Source: Przewalskia tangutica (lineage: Eukaryota; Streptophyta; Magnoliopsida; Solanales; Solanaceae). From it: a stretch of 64,000 bases of DNA. Location of the stretch: contig CM056718.1 in NCBI GenBank assembly GCA_029844215.1, positions 83,006,764-83,070,763 of the forward strand, read 5' to 3'. Of the stretch, positions 32,761-45,009 are shown piece by piece (position 1 is the first letter of the stretch; the number at the start of each line of letters is the position of its first letter). The notes beneath the pieces were generated by a model. That model had not been told where the DNA came from, searched no databases, and worked only from the letters and a program-made list of their open reading frames with translations. Position numbers and translations under genes: made by a program.

Positions 32761-35095
32761 CTCATACCTGTGAAATATTCGGGTATCCTTAATCTCAATT
32801 ATGGTTCCTGTTTCCTTTTCTCTGTTGTAACCAAACTTGGTCACTAACTTAGATTTGATTCCTTTGCTTGCCTCATGGCTAAGACTTCATGCCAATCACA
32901 ATTTAGGGGGAGACTTCCTTGATCTCGTCAAGTAGTAATCCTATTATTCTCTCCCAGCTCGTAGAGCTTATAGTCAGGTGTTCAACCTCAATTCATGGTA
33001 TTACATAATCCAATGGCTTGTCAAGATTTCTTATCATTCGAGTGTCTACTCGTCTTTCCTTTATACTTCATTTCAAGTTGTCCTGGGGTCCCTTGCCCCC
33101 TCGTATTTTCCTACTATCTTCCTCGTCAGTACAGATCTTACCACCTTTCCTCGAGGTGTTCTTACTGCACATCATTTACTAATGGTCTTTACACTAGTCT
33201 GGGGTAATCATAACTCGTGCAACTTACCTAACCATAGTTGCATTCTCTTTTATCATTCTGGTCATAACCCTTCCTTATGCTTATTATTAGCAAAAGTATT
33301 TCTATTTCGATCCATAATCGTACAGTTTCACGACACTTCCTTGCCCATCTCGTAACGTCGTTCTTAATTACCCCAACACAAAACTTTTCCCACGGTTATC
33401 TTAAAACTATAACCTATGGCATGACGATACCGATGACCTTACCAGTCTCATATCCTTCGTCAACAACATGGGTACACGCAACCCCATAATACGTAAAACT
33501 ATCCTTTATGTGGGGGAGAGAACTTATCTCCCGTAAATAAACTTTCCTTGGAGTCACAATCCTAATCACAGGGTCCTCTTGCGGTCCAGTAAATATCTAA
33601 TCATCACGCACCGCCTTAAAGTCGTGTAGATTTTCAAAACTACCAAAGATGTCTTCGGTTTTCCGTAGGCAGCACTCGTACTTATCTTATTCTTGCTTAC
33701 GCGCTATCCTGAACTTATGCGGAAGGTCGTGGACCTGACCGCCACACCAAACCAACTCCAAGTACATCCAAGGGCACTTAGCATAAACTCCTTCAAATTC
33801 GAGTATATCTTACTTTCTGCATTAATTTACCTCCAATAAACAAGTCACACAGACTTATTAAAATCAACAATGTCAAAGAAGGGAGGATAATTCACTGGTT
33901 ACCACCACTTCTCTTCATTTCCACTCGATAACCGGCTTACCGGGAAACTGGTACCGAATCAATCTCTCTCTGTAGTCCACGTTGGCATAATAAGAGGCCA
34001 ACTAGCCCGTACTCATAATGACCTCAACGTCACATAATGGCTCGCTAGGTTCGCTAGTGGTCCAACGATCGTATCGTTACGCATTATTATCTACCCGCTA
34101 TGCTACTACCCAACACTCACGGATGTAGTCACCTCGAAAGGTTCTCATGGATTCATACTCTATTTCTTTACACTTGGTTGCTCTCTTTCTTACAGGTCGT
34201 ACTCTTTCCGTACTTCCAAACTTATACTAGCATACGTACATAACTTCCATACTAAATCTGGCCTCCAATCTTTGGAGTTACTAAATTAAACAATATAAGG
34301 TCATTTCCGGCTCTCACAACCTGGTTTCGGTGGAATGCATCCACGAACCCGTAAAACAATTTAATTAGACTTGGGCCTTGCACCCTCGTGACCTTGTCAC
34401 GTAGCGGGACTACTACCAATTGATCCCATTCCATTTCAGGCTATAGGGCGACCCTTAATAGGTCCTCAACCCGACTCGGCGTCATACTTAACTCTTATCC
34501 TTGCTCTGACTTAAATTTTTACTACCCGAGAAGGCCTTATATACCTAAGGTCTCGGCGGTTATCAACATTCTTAGGCTCACAATTTCCATGCTCCATGCC
34601 TACCTTATCATTCCCCCCGTAAACGGGTACAAAAACTTCTCGTAATACCATAATTGTGTTGTCTTGACCACAACAACCATACTTACTCCATACGGATCTC
34701 ATCCGTATAATTCTTAATCATACTACGTAGCTCAATCTATTAACATAGTCTTCCATTAATTCCCTTAATAATAACTTCTTAAGGGTCCATTACCTTTTTC
34801 GACAACTCATCATCTCCTAATTATCTCAAATTAGTACGTAAAACCTTGATGAGAATTCATTAAGTTGTTCATACCTTCCCGGTATCTGATTAGGCCTTAC
34901 CAATTCTTGGTAATCAATAATCATTCTAGGCAACACGCATCTGACCCTCATACATAACTCCGTATAGTTGTATGTCATAATACCAACTATACTATAATTA
35001 TTATCAACCTGGATATGCAATCCACATAATCCTTCCTGGATCACTGCTGCCTTTCCCCAAAGCTGCAATTAACATAACTCGTTAGGGAGAGACGA
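32761..35095 (-). other. E3 interior without a recognised gene
   Basis: About 2.3 kb with no retroelement domain I can read, where gag and RT would be expected. One conserved module at 34252-34434 gives the minus frame DQLVVVPLRDKVTRV then GPSL, shared with E5. The rest is unassigned. Confidence 0.45.
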
Positions 35096-35268
35096 CCCTA
35101 ACAACACAGCTCTATCGCACGATCTCAGAGTGGGAAGAATGGAAACCAATCTTAAATGTCCTGAAGCCTCCTGGTTATAGATGTGGTGCACAACACACCG
35201 ATAACCAAGACTCTACTAGACACGGTCTGTAGACACTTTCCGAGGACTAACTGCTCTGATACCACTTT
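35096..35268 (-). other. E3 conserved 5' leader with hairpin 35180-35199
   Basis: The leader is kept almost unchanged although gag behind it is gone; the GTGCAC-loop hairpin is at 35180-35199. Confidence 0.6.
35253..35264 (-). other. E3 primer-binding site, initiator-Met tRNA
   Basis: Perfect TGGTATCAGAGC on the minus strand. Confidence 0.92.
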
Positions 35269-35889
35269 TGTCACGACCCGACTCCGGGCCCGCGACTAGT
35301 GCCCTACCTGGGCACCCCTTTCAGGTATACATCAGAGAATAGCAGCAGAACATACACAACTCATAAAATAAAAATCATACTTAGACAGTAGACATCAACA
35401 GGCTAGCCGATAAGGCCACCTTTCGTAACATATACATAATACAAAATTAAAACAGTACATCTCTGTTCTTACAAACCCAATCCACAAATGTGACTACAGA
35501 CCTCTAAGAATAACAACTGTGGCGGGACAGGGCCCCGCCATACCCCTGAATGTACAACAATCGACAATACCAGGGATAAGCCTCCGAAGTAAAAGGAGCT
35601 TCTCAACAGCTGAACAGTGATCCTAAGGGTGAGGATCAACAACCTGTATATTCTACCTGCGGCATGAACGCAGCCCCCCGAAGGATGTCAGTACAACATG
35701 TACCAAATATGTGAAACTGAAAAGTACTGATATATAAAATTATAACATTTTAAAACCGATTCACAAATATGTACGAAACAACCCAATTTAACCGCACATA
35801 GTGCCACATCATAAACAAGAGCAAAAATAGATATAACATAACTGGTCTTTTATAGGTCGCTAATGATCGAAGCAAGGCCAATCACCCAT

Positions 35890-36165
35890 AGTATCATTAT
35901 GCGAGCCTAATCCTGGAACTCCCGCAGTCCGCATAGGCCACCTAGGCCCGCATGAGGTATTCTTCGCATCGGGGGTAGCGAACCCGCGACATCGTCCTGG
36001 ACTCCCGCAGTCCGCATGGTCACATGGACCGCATGAGGTATTCCTCGCATCGGCGTAACACACCCGGAGTGATCATCCTGGAACTCCCGCAGCTCCGCAG
36101 AGGCCCCGTGAACCCGTATGAGGTATTCCTCGCATCGGGGGCGGCTAACCCACGGCTCGTAACAA
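35890..36165. repeat. Minisatellite in E3 LTR, about 80-90-bp unit
   Basis: Three units with CCTGGAACTCCCGCAGTCCG, then CGCATGAGGTATTCCTCGCA. A related array is in E6 at 48835-49085. Confidence 0.8.
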
Positions 36166-37245
36166 GTCAGGGGGGTAAGTGATATAATACTAACACAACA
36201 GGCTTATCGTTAAACAACATAAGCACAACAAGAAAAACCCCCTTACACAAACGTCACAAGACACTAACACACGTAGCATCATAACATGTTTACTTATCAA
36301 ACCAACTTACCACACCTTCAGAAATCATTACAAGACTTTTATAAATAAATAAGTAAACTGTTCTTTTTATCTTCCTTAAGTCGTTATAACTAACTTCCCA
36401 TAAAGCTAGTATAACACTTAAGGTTTTTATTTAAAACCAAGTATTACTTTTCTTCCAAATAATGATTCATAACTCTTTTTGAAATATTTCAAGATTCTTA
36501 TTATTTAAAACTCAAGTCAAAAAACATCAAAGTGAAACCAAATTTAGTTAACACACGTACGTCTACCGTACTATATATATATTTTACAAATATCATGCTC
36601 AAGAGGATAGGAAGAATCACATACCTCTTCGGTTCAATCCACTTGCTAAGTCCAATATGTCGTACGTAGTATGTCAACCTTGAGTTCCTTTGAATAACTA
36701 CCCCGAGTCAATACTATTTTGTGTAAACCGTACGAATTGTATTGTTTACAATTCTCGTTGCTGCTCAACATCCATTTTAGAGAAACTATTGACATTCTTT
36801 ATGTTCTCTGCCGAGATGACTTTGATGTCTAATGGACGTAATTCCATTGCTATGATTGGGTATGCTAGAAAACAGATTTGAGAGAATAAAATTGGTGGTT
36901 GAAAGAAACTAAGAAATTTGTGAATAACCATAAGAACGTCAATTAAGCACCAAAAGAAGGATGATGCTGTAATTGCTGCTTTGTAAGCTTAAAATGGAAA
37001 ACAAAAGATGCTGCCTTATAAGCTTGAATTGGAAAAGAAAAGATGATGTTTTGTAAGCTTAAATGGGAAAGGAAAAATGAACGACTAGGCTTGAAAGTAA
37101 AAAGCCTTAATCTCCTCAACATATCACGTTCTCATAGGTGAAACCTCCCTTTCTATATTTGAAAATTCACTTACTGTACATCTATTCTTGTAAACGTTTT
37201 ATCCCATATCTGAATTAACCAAATTGGTCTCTAATGCACTACGTT

Positions 37246-37257
37246 TTTTTTTTTTTT
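37246..37257. repeat. Poly-T run
   Basis: A run of about a dozen T inside the E3 LTR. Confidence 0.85.
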
Positions 37258-37532
37258 ACTATTCAAAAAGCAAACTTTTGTAACAAATAAATGTTAAAAG
37301 AATCATGGTAGATTTTATCTTACACGTGTTCTCCATGCCATTTAAGTGCCCTTGGCTCATCAATTTATTGTCTCCCACTTAACTCTTTAATTTCTCTAAT
37401 TGCCGCCACATCGAATGGGCGGAAGATATCCACCCAAGATTTATCCCCTACTCATTTGTTAGTTACCCACTTTATTAATTACCAAGAAAAACGTGTCTTG
37501 CTTGTTCTCGCCCAACATGGCAATGTGAGGGT

Positions 37533-37542
37533 GACACGTGTC
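37533..37542. promoter_or_regulatory. E3 LTR G-box palindrome
   Basis: GACACGTGTC within GGGTGACACGTGTCGCCCTC. Confidence 0.5.
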
Positions 37543-37773
37543 GCCCTCCGGTTGATCCAAAATATTTCATCTCCCGAAATTCCGATAAATTTTATAAGTC
37601 TCAAATATCAAATTCGGGAACTCAATCTCCATTACTAAACATTTTCTTTCACGAGGCTCAGAATAATTTTTCCATAGGAAAAATAAATCTTTCTATCGTT
37701 TAAATCTTGAAATCAAAATTTCTCACGTACGTTCTCTTACACGTGTCCTAGAACTACGGGGTGTAACAGTATA

Positions 37774-39615
37774 AAACTTCCAAGATACTACTAACCGTAG
37801 TATCAAGTCGAAATTACGTTTCAAGACAAGTCACAATACCTTTAGAAATAAAGTTAGGTTTCTAAATCAAGTGACTCCTTTTCTTATAAAACCTTAGGCA
37901 ATTGATGCCTTAAAATCAAATTGCCTTTCCATTAAATCAAGTCATTTATCTTTCCATAAAGCAGATATAACCAACTTCTCATAAAGTCGTTATATTCACT
38001 TTATACCTTAACCAAATACAATTTCCTATCCAAGGGACTTATACGTTTAAAACGGAACAAGTATCACATACTTTGAAACTCTTCAAGTCCCTTAACTTTA
38101 ATAAAACTTAAGACATCCTTAATACTTTCAAAGAAATGAGTTAATCTCCTAACTCACCAGACTTGGCTATTCATAAAACTAGTAAAGGATATCAAGGTCT
38201 TGTATGTCTACCGTACTATATACGTACAACTAGTCATGCTCAAAAGATAGGAAAGTTCTACATACCTCTTCGGGTCAAACCACTTGCCAAGTACAAAGTC
38301 CCGCCCGTAGTATGTCAACCTATAATATTCACAATACGTCTATTAACGCCTTACTTCAAACGTAGAATATTATAAGTGTAAAGTCTCTAAATTCTACGGA
38401 AAATCGGACAGCACCTCCTTTGTTTCTACTTACTTTGCCACCTTTTCAAGACCGAAAACAATAACCAAACACGCCACATTTAAGGCCCAATTAATGCAAT
38501 CAACAATAGGGGATTACACGCCTACTAGACGTGTAAAATTCCGCCCCACAAACCATATCAAACTAATACAAACTACAAGTCCAATTCGGCCACATTGAGA
38601 TGCAACAATACCAATTCTTATCCAATTTCCATTTCAATCCAAGTTGTTAGTATAACATGATATCAAGTCGCAATTGATTATAACTACTATAATCTTCAAG
38701 TAAGTAACATGCGACGATTCTAATAAGCGACCAAATTGTAATCCAACTTCACATGGCTTACATTACATTTCGGATTTTTAAGGCTACAAGCAATCCACAA
38801 TACTTATAAACTTCAACACATATACTTCATTCTAGCAACATGTAAAGCTAACAACAATAAAAATAATCTTGTAACACTTTTAAGAGACAAGATTATACCT
38901 CAACGAATCTTAATCCAACTCCAAATCCGAAGTCGCTCCTTAGAAACTTAGAGCCTCTTCAAGACACTTCAATCCGCTAGTTGAGACCCTTAGAACAACA
39001 CCAACAAATTTCCTTCAAATCTCCAAACAAAACCTAGAAAGCAACTAGGTTTTCACCTTGCGACTAATACGAAAACTATCGTTTTCCGAGATTTTTCTAT
39101 TGAGATACACTTACAATACACTCAAGAACCTTGGTTTAAAGTGTGGAGCTAAATGGATCACAAACAAATTTTTTTGTTGTTGAGAGTGAGCAAACCCGAG
39201 AGCTAGCTCTTGTGGTTCTTGAAATTCTTGAAATTTTTTCTAAGTGTTGGCATTAGTCTTGCTACTAGTAGTATTATATAGGGACATGGAGGGTCAAGAT
39301 GTACACAAATGGGTGGTTTGGATGAAGTCTTATTAAATATCAAGACTAGTGGACCCTTTGACTTAGTCAAAATTCTCAAGCTCACTACTTGCAAGACTTG
39401 CCATCTAAGACTATGGTCAATGACCATTTTGGCCATGTCCCAATCGTCCAAGGCAACCATAAGGGGGGTGACACGTGTCGCCCTCCCATTTGTCACAATA
39501 CTTCGTTTTCTGACAATTTCATAATTCCGATAAATTTTTACAAGTCTCAAATCTTAACACTTATGAGTTCTTACGTACGTTCTTAAAACATGTCCTGTAG
39601 ATACGGGGTGTAACA
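37774..39615 (-). repeat. E4 3' LTR, second part
   Basis: Resumes after the GTATA duplication and ends at GGGGTGTAACA. It holds a TATATAATAC promoter-like word at about 39271-39280 and GACACGTGTC at 39470-39479. Sequence such as GCGGAATTTTACACG near 38530 matches P1 in reverse. Confidence 0.8.
39470..39479. promoter_or_regulatory. E4 LTR G-box palindrome
   Basis: GACACGTGTC, about 140 bp from the LTR start in element orientation. Confidence 0.5.
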
Positions 39616-39651
39616 TTTTTCCCCCCTTAGAAACATTCGTCCCCGAATGTT
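39616..39651 (-). other. E4 polypurine tract and adjacent hairpin
   Basis: CTAAGGGGGGAAAAA on the minus strand directly precedes the 3' LTR; AACATTCG/CGAATGTT arms at 39632-39651 with a 4-nt loop. Confidence 0.75.
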
Positions 39652-39789
39652 CTTTCGGAGTCAAACTTATAATTAGCGACATAGTTTCCCTTCACAACCC
39701 CGACATACCAATAATGCCACACATGGCCACATAATAGCATTTTCACAAAACAAATGCTTCAATTAAAACTTGACAAGTAAGGGAAAAGA

Positions 39790-39919
39790 AGTACCTGAAG
39801 GTGTAGGGAATAAGTGAGGATACTTCCTCCACATGTCCTCCTCCGCTTCCCAAGTCATCTCCTCCCGGTTATCATTCATCCACAAGACTTTGACGGAAGC
39901 CACATCCTTGGTCCGTAGT
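39790..39919 (-). pseudogene. E4 pol C-terminus (chromodomain-type tail)
   Basis: The minus strand reads RTKDVASVKVLWMNDNREEM then TWEAEEDMWRKYPHLF, matching the C-terminal end of chromovirus (Del/Tekay-type) integrases, where a chromodomain-like segment with the pattern V-V-W----EEATWE-E--M---YP-LF directs insertion to certain chromatin. The frame is open here. It is cut at 39919 by E5, and a related scrap resumes at 48143. This is the clearest lineage marker in the window. Confidence 0.8.
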
Positions 39920-40929
39920 TGTCACAACCCGATCTCGGGCCCGCGACTGGTGCCTTACCCCGGGCACCCTAGTGATAACAACATCAGAGAAAATCAGGGG
40001 AAATAAATTTTAAACAGGAAACAAGAGACAATATAAGAAAACAGGCTAACCAAAACGGTTACCTTCATGTATATACATATAACCGAACAGTTAAAATCCT
40101 TTACAACTCGCCACAACAAGATTACAAATTCCTCTAAGAATATAACAACAACTATGACGGACAGGTCTCGCCATACCCTGAATGTACAAGTATCTACAAT
40201 GACAGGGACTATACCAAAAGATAAGCCTCCGAGAAACGGAGCTCCCGACACGAATCGCGATCCATGAGCGAGGATCAACAATCGTGTACCTCTACCGCGG
40301 ATGAACGCAGCCCCGGGCGAGGTCGCATAACAGTACCAAGTATGTGAAACTGAAAATACTGTAATGAAATCACATTTCATCATTTTATAAAACCATTTTG
40401 CGATAAGTAAACAGTTATGTCAAGTAAGGGGACGCATATTCCCAAAATGATCACTCACACATAACTATGGGTCTCACGTTCATAATATCAATCATGCCCG
40501 TGGAACTCATTCCTCACTGCCGGCAGTACATGATGTAAAACAACATCCATATGTGAACCTGAACACTAGATCTCGCTCGGCTATCAAACCGATCGGGCAA
40601 AGTAGAATAGCCAACTACCAGTCCGAAGGCTAGTCATATCCCTTCACGGGCAAGGTACGGAAGCCAACCTCCAGTCTAAAAGCTAGCCATGCAACTGGCC
40701 GAGGCAAATATCTTAAGCTAACGTACCCTAGTCTACCGTCTCACGAGATATGACCGTGGCAAGTATCTTAAGCTATCTACCAGAGCCTGCCGATACACGA
40801 GAAATGACCAGGACAAGTATCTAAAGTGTGCCTGTAACCACATGTACAAATCAAGCCTGTGATCGCTCGTCATCGCGGCAAGCTTCATGGATTAGCGGTC
40901 CATGGACTAATAACATAAACCTCACAATG

Positions 40930-41175
40930 ACCGCATGCCCCAACATCATACCTCGGTATAAGCATGGCCATGAAACCATCCTACTGGACGCATACCCGTG
41001 GACCATCCATCGTGTCAGTATGTCCAAAGGAAATAACAAGATAATACTCAAAGTGGACGCATACTCGTGGACCATCCAACGTGTCAGTATGTCCAAAAGA
41101 AATAACCAGATAATACTCAAAGTGGACGCATACTCGTGGACCATCCATAGTGTCAGTATGTCCAAGCAATCAATC
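40930..41175. repeat. Minisatellite in E5 3' LTR, about 68-bp unit
   Basis: Three units of the E1-type monomer (GACGCATACYCGTGGACC, then ATCCAACGTGTCAGTATGTC). A second degenerate array of GGCAAGTATCTTAAGCTA units precedes it (about 40560-40860). Confidence 0.8.
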
Positions 41176-42556
41176 AGATAGTCGGCCCTTCCCGAGAGAC
41201 ACGGTAGCACAGAAACAAAACACTTGCACATCAAAGGCTATCACAACAAGCATAGGCAAGTTCAACGTACTTTCATTTTATATCAACAATCCGGGTTTCA
41301 ACCCCAAAATACTACATACTTTCATTCTTTTAAAAAGACCTTTTTTTATGTAAAAGCCACACTATACTAATACTCGTAGTATCAAAAACACGTTTTCTTT
41401 TCAAACCAAATTACTTCACCTTCGTAAAAATCTTTACAAGACTTTTAAAATCAAGTACTCTATACTTTTTAAACCGAGTGCTTTTCTTTTAAAACAACAT
41501 CAAGTATACTCTTTAAAACCCAAATAACTTACTCTTTTCAAAACAAGTAACCTATACTTAAATCAAGTTACTTCTCCTTTTCTGAAATCAAGTCGTTTAG
41601 CTTTCAAAATCAAATATTTCTTTTATCTTCATAAAGTCGTTATAACTGACTTCCCATAAAGCCATTATAACACTTTATGTTTTAAACAAAGAAAATTCAT
41701 TTCACACACGTACGTCTACCGTACTATATAGTTCACAACAATCATGCTCAAGAGTATAGGAAGAATCACATACCTCTTCGGCTTAATCCACAAGCCAAGT
41801 TGAGTATGCCGCGCGCAGAAGATCCACCTATAATATTCACAATATATCTATCAACTTCTAGTTCTCTTTATAGAATAATTCTAAGTACAAGGATCCTTAT
41901 CCTACGGAAAATTCGCAAGACCTCCCTGCCGCAATCACATAAATAACCTCCCCCTAATAAGGCCTGCTACCAAGCCAACAACTCCTAAGGGGATTACACG
42001 TCTAACCGGACGTGTACAATTCTGCCTAACAATAATACTACACAAGTCTACTGTAAATACAGTCCAATGTAAATACAGTTCAATCCTTTATAATCATCCT
42101 TCCAATATATCTTATACTCAATTCTAAACTACTACAGTATGTAATATCCAATTACAATAGGGGGACATAGATCATTACCTCGATAAGCCCAAAATTATCC
42201 AAGATTATCAGTCGATCCTGAGCAACGTTTAGCTTCAATTCCTTACGCTCCAACCCGCTCCAAGCGACCCTTAGAAGTTTCTAAACAACTTCTCTAAACA
42301 CTTCATCTAAGCTATGAAGATTTTTCTAGGGTTTCATTTTGCGACTATTGGAATAAAGTAGTATTTCCGGGCTCCTAGTATTGAAATAACTTTGGAATAA
42401 AACTAGGGATACTAGGCTAAGGTATTTGGGATTATACTACAATACTTGAAGTATTTTCTACATGTGGGGAGTGGACGAAACAAGCCTAAAGGGAGGGAGT
42501 ATTTGCTTTGGAAAGTCTTCAAGTGTGGGATGAAATTTGTCTTGCACTTAAGGGGG

Positions 42557-42564
42557 TATTTATA
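42557..42564 (-). promoter_or_regulatory. E5 3' LTR TATA box
   Basis: TATAAATA then CCCCC on the minus strand. Confidence 0.6.
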
Positions 42565-42711
42565 GAGAATTCAAGGGTCAAGATTGGGCCATGTGTGTGT
42601 GGGTCCCACCACACCACATGGCCAACGAAATGAGCTTCCAAGTGTCATGGCCATTTTCGCCAAGGACAAGCTGTAGCCACTGTCCCTCCACCCGGCCATG
42701 CCACATGGGGT

Positions 42712-42721
42712 GACACGTGTC
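42712..42721. promoter_or_regulatory. E5 3' LTR G-box palindrome
   Basis: GACACGTGTC, about 150 bp upstream of the TATA box. Confidence 0.5.
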
Positions 42722-43036
42722 GCCTCAACTCGCTCCAAAATATTTCGTCTTCCAAAATATCCAAAATACCGAAAATCTCAAAAACAAAGTGGGCCCTACA
42801 AAATCAGAATTTCTCCCGTGGCCCCACGTGACCATTTCCAAAATAAAATCTCATAATTCTAATATAATCCAAGAAGCCCAAATACCAAACTGGGAATCCA
42901 ATTCCATTAACTAACCTTTTCCTTCGCAAAACTCTAAACTTTTCCGCCGAAAAATCACATCTTTCTTTCTTTCCAATATTATCGCCGTATTCTCGCACGC
43001 ACGCCCTCACATACATACTCGAACTACGGTATAACA

Positions 43037-43067
43037 TTCTTCCTTAGAAACATTCGTCCCGAATGTT
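43037..43067 (-). other. E5 polypurine tract and adjacent hairpin
   Basis: CTAAGGAAGAA tract; AACATTCG/CGAATGTT arms at 43049-43067 with a 3-nt loop. Confidence 0.7.
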
Positions 43068-43738
43068 CCTTCTAAGTCTTCAAACGCATTTCTGCGCCAG
43101 ATAGTCTCCACTACTACACTTACAAACCGATCACGCCACCACCGCCGTAATATAACATGCGCAAAACTCAAATCCAAGCCAACGAGGAATCATTTCTAAT
43201 CTCACAAAAGCTCCCACTAGCTTCAATTTCCTAAGGCCATCCTGTTCACGATCCAATTCTGGTCGAACGCACCCACGAAGCCGTACGATGGTTACCTAAA
43301 CTTGGGCCTAGCACCCTTGTGACCCTATCACAAAGCGGGACCACCACAAATTGACCCCACCCCAATCCGGGCTATGGGTTGACCCGCGACCTTGCCTCAA
43401 CCCGACCCATTTATCGCGCCAAGCTCTTGTTCCCCGATCCGTAACAATCTCACTAATCAAGTCACGAAAACCTAGTGGTCTTCTTAGCTCAACTACCCTC
43501 TTATAATTCACACCACTCAGGGACTTATCACATAATTATACCCCACGTATATTATGCACTCTGACAAAGGTCAATCGTAAACAAAATCTTTTACTCAAGA
43601 CGGCCTCGCATCTAAGGTCTCCACGTATAATATTCTAAGGCTCACACCTTCCATGTCCCCATACTTACCTTTTCAACTACCCATGTTTTCTAATCACAAT
43701 TAACGCAATGCTATCAGAACATAACACTTAAAATATAC
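43068..43738 (-). other. E5 interior without a named gene; conserved module
   Basis: The segment 43250-43420 aligns with E2, E3 and E7. Its minus strand reads GQFVVVPLCDRVTRVLGPSL in one frame, resembling DQLVVVPLRDKVTRV of E3. No known family comes to mind. It may be an extra short coding region or only conserved element sequence. Confidence 0.4.
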
Positions 43739-44710
43739 TCATTTAATCACACATAATAAACTATATAGTATTAAGGATATACCGCACTCTACCGCTTCAC
43801 TTCCCTTTGTCGCTCTAATCAATCTCGCTCGCTGGGCGATAGCTGTAGAAGGTGATGAACTATCCATCGATCCTCGGCGTCGAGTCCCTACATCCGTGCT
43901 ACCCCTGATCGGACAATGTCTCGCAAAATGGCCCTGCTGGCCGCATACATAACAAGTTGTCGAAGTAGTAAGACACCCCCTAGAATGATACCTACCACAA
44001 CGGCCACACCGAAGCGTGGCCTCCTCCGCTAACACCCTTCCTCTCCGAACTATCAACCCACAATCGACTGCAGATCGAGTCCTCCTACCGTATCCTCCTA
44101 CTAGAACATTCTTCGCCACACGGCCCTCGACGGCCGCAGTGAAACAAGCACCGCGAAACACGACATTCCCGACGACGCCGCCACATCGTGAACACTGAGG
44201 GAAAACTGAATCCGGCTGGCTAGAACCTATGTATAATCGTGAACCGTAAGCCCCGAGCTCACCAACTCCCGTGATACCCCGAACGCCCCAAGCTCGCGAG
44301 GACCACTCTGCACCGGCGGAGGCGCATATCTAGTCTCGCCGAGGCGGTTCACCTCGAAAGTTACCAAAGGACTCGCGATCCGCCTCTTCGCCGCCTTGGT
44401 TAATCCGTCGATCTCTACGTGCCTCAGCCTGCTGCGCATAAGCCCGTACGCAGGCCATGCTCATGCCTGACTGAAGAGCTACTCTTGCACAATCCTTTAC
44501 TAGATAGTCATCAAGACCCGTGATAAATCGGTACATTCTATACTCTCTGTTTGCTAAAACCCTAGCTAGTAACAGGGCCGTCTCTTTGCAATCCATACTT
44601 TCGCCTGTGTCGTGGAACCAAGGTTCAAATATCATGGCCGCAGAGAATCGCCGCCATAAACTCGCTGGCCGGGCGATGTCGCAGAACTCCCCGAATAAAG
44701 CACCACCAAA
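43739..44710 (-). pseudogene. E5 gag remnant with intact zinc knuckle
   Basis: The downstream frame (44161-43739) reads ATLRCGRCGRYHSRGC and the intact CCHC knuckle CYVCGQQGHFARHC (43913-43954), the nucleic-acid-binding part of gag. Another frame (44635-44330) gives YRMYRFITGLDDYLVKDCAR, VALQSGMSMACVRAYAQ and RRDRRINQG, the end of the capsid core. The central TVREYNVEFD segment is deleted or corrupted (only NREYRM remains). At least two frameshifts separate the pieces. Confidence 0.8.
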
Positions 44711-44840
44711 GTGATGATTGCCCGTGCTCGTAACCCTCTCGGTTTCTACTCGCAGCCTCCTTCGCCGCCTTGCCTTCGGGCCCTCGTTGCTCGCATAGGC
44801 ATGACTGGCATAAAAGAATACGTCAGAAGGAGTCCAACTT

Positions 44841-45009
44841 ACAACACATCTCTAAGGCACGATCTCAGAGTGAGAAGAAATAGAAACCAAAATCCTAGAT
44901 ATCCCATAGCCTCCCGACATAAAGTGGTGCACAACACGCCGATAATCAAGACTCTACTAGATACGGTCTGTAGACACTTTCCGAGGATTAACTGCTCTGA
45001 TACCACTTT
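44841..45009 (-). other. E5 conserved 5' leader, hairpin variant 44921-44940
   Basis: Same leader. Here the hairpin stem is weakened (GGCGTG against CACTTT) while the GTGCAC loop is unchanged. Confidence 0.5.
44994..45005 (-). other. E5 primer-binding site, initiator-Met tRNA
   Basis: Perfect TGGTATCAGAGC on the minus strand. Confidence 0.92.

Larger units (their letters stand above)
31658..37768 (-). mobile_element. E3: gypsy element with collapsed 3' LTR
   Basis: The 5' LTR 35269-37768, PBS and leader are intact. The 3' side keeps only 152 bp of LTR (31658-31809), joined directly to integrase sequence, so the integrase core, chromodomain, PPT and most of the 3' LTR were deleted. The intact GTATA duplication shows the loss came after insertion. 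Gag and most of RT are missing too. Confidence 0.85.
35269..37768 (-). repeat. E3 5' LTR
   Basis: About 2.5 kb, the shortest complete LTR here, TGTTACACCCCG to GGGTCGTGACA on the minus strand. GACACGTGTC at 37533-37542; array at 35890-36165. No TATAAATA was seen near the expected position. Confidence 0.85.
39920..43036 (-). repeat. E5 3' LTR
   Basis: About 3.12 kb, TG...CA. TATA box 42557-42564, GACACGTGTC 42712-42721, arrays 40560-41175. Confidence 0.85.

Noticed and set aside
32978..33355. Plus-strand frame of 125 codons
   Set aside because: Composition is Ser/Leu/Phe-rich with no motif, and it is antisense to the element; probably a chance frame in T/C-rich sequence.
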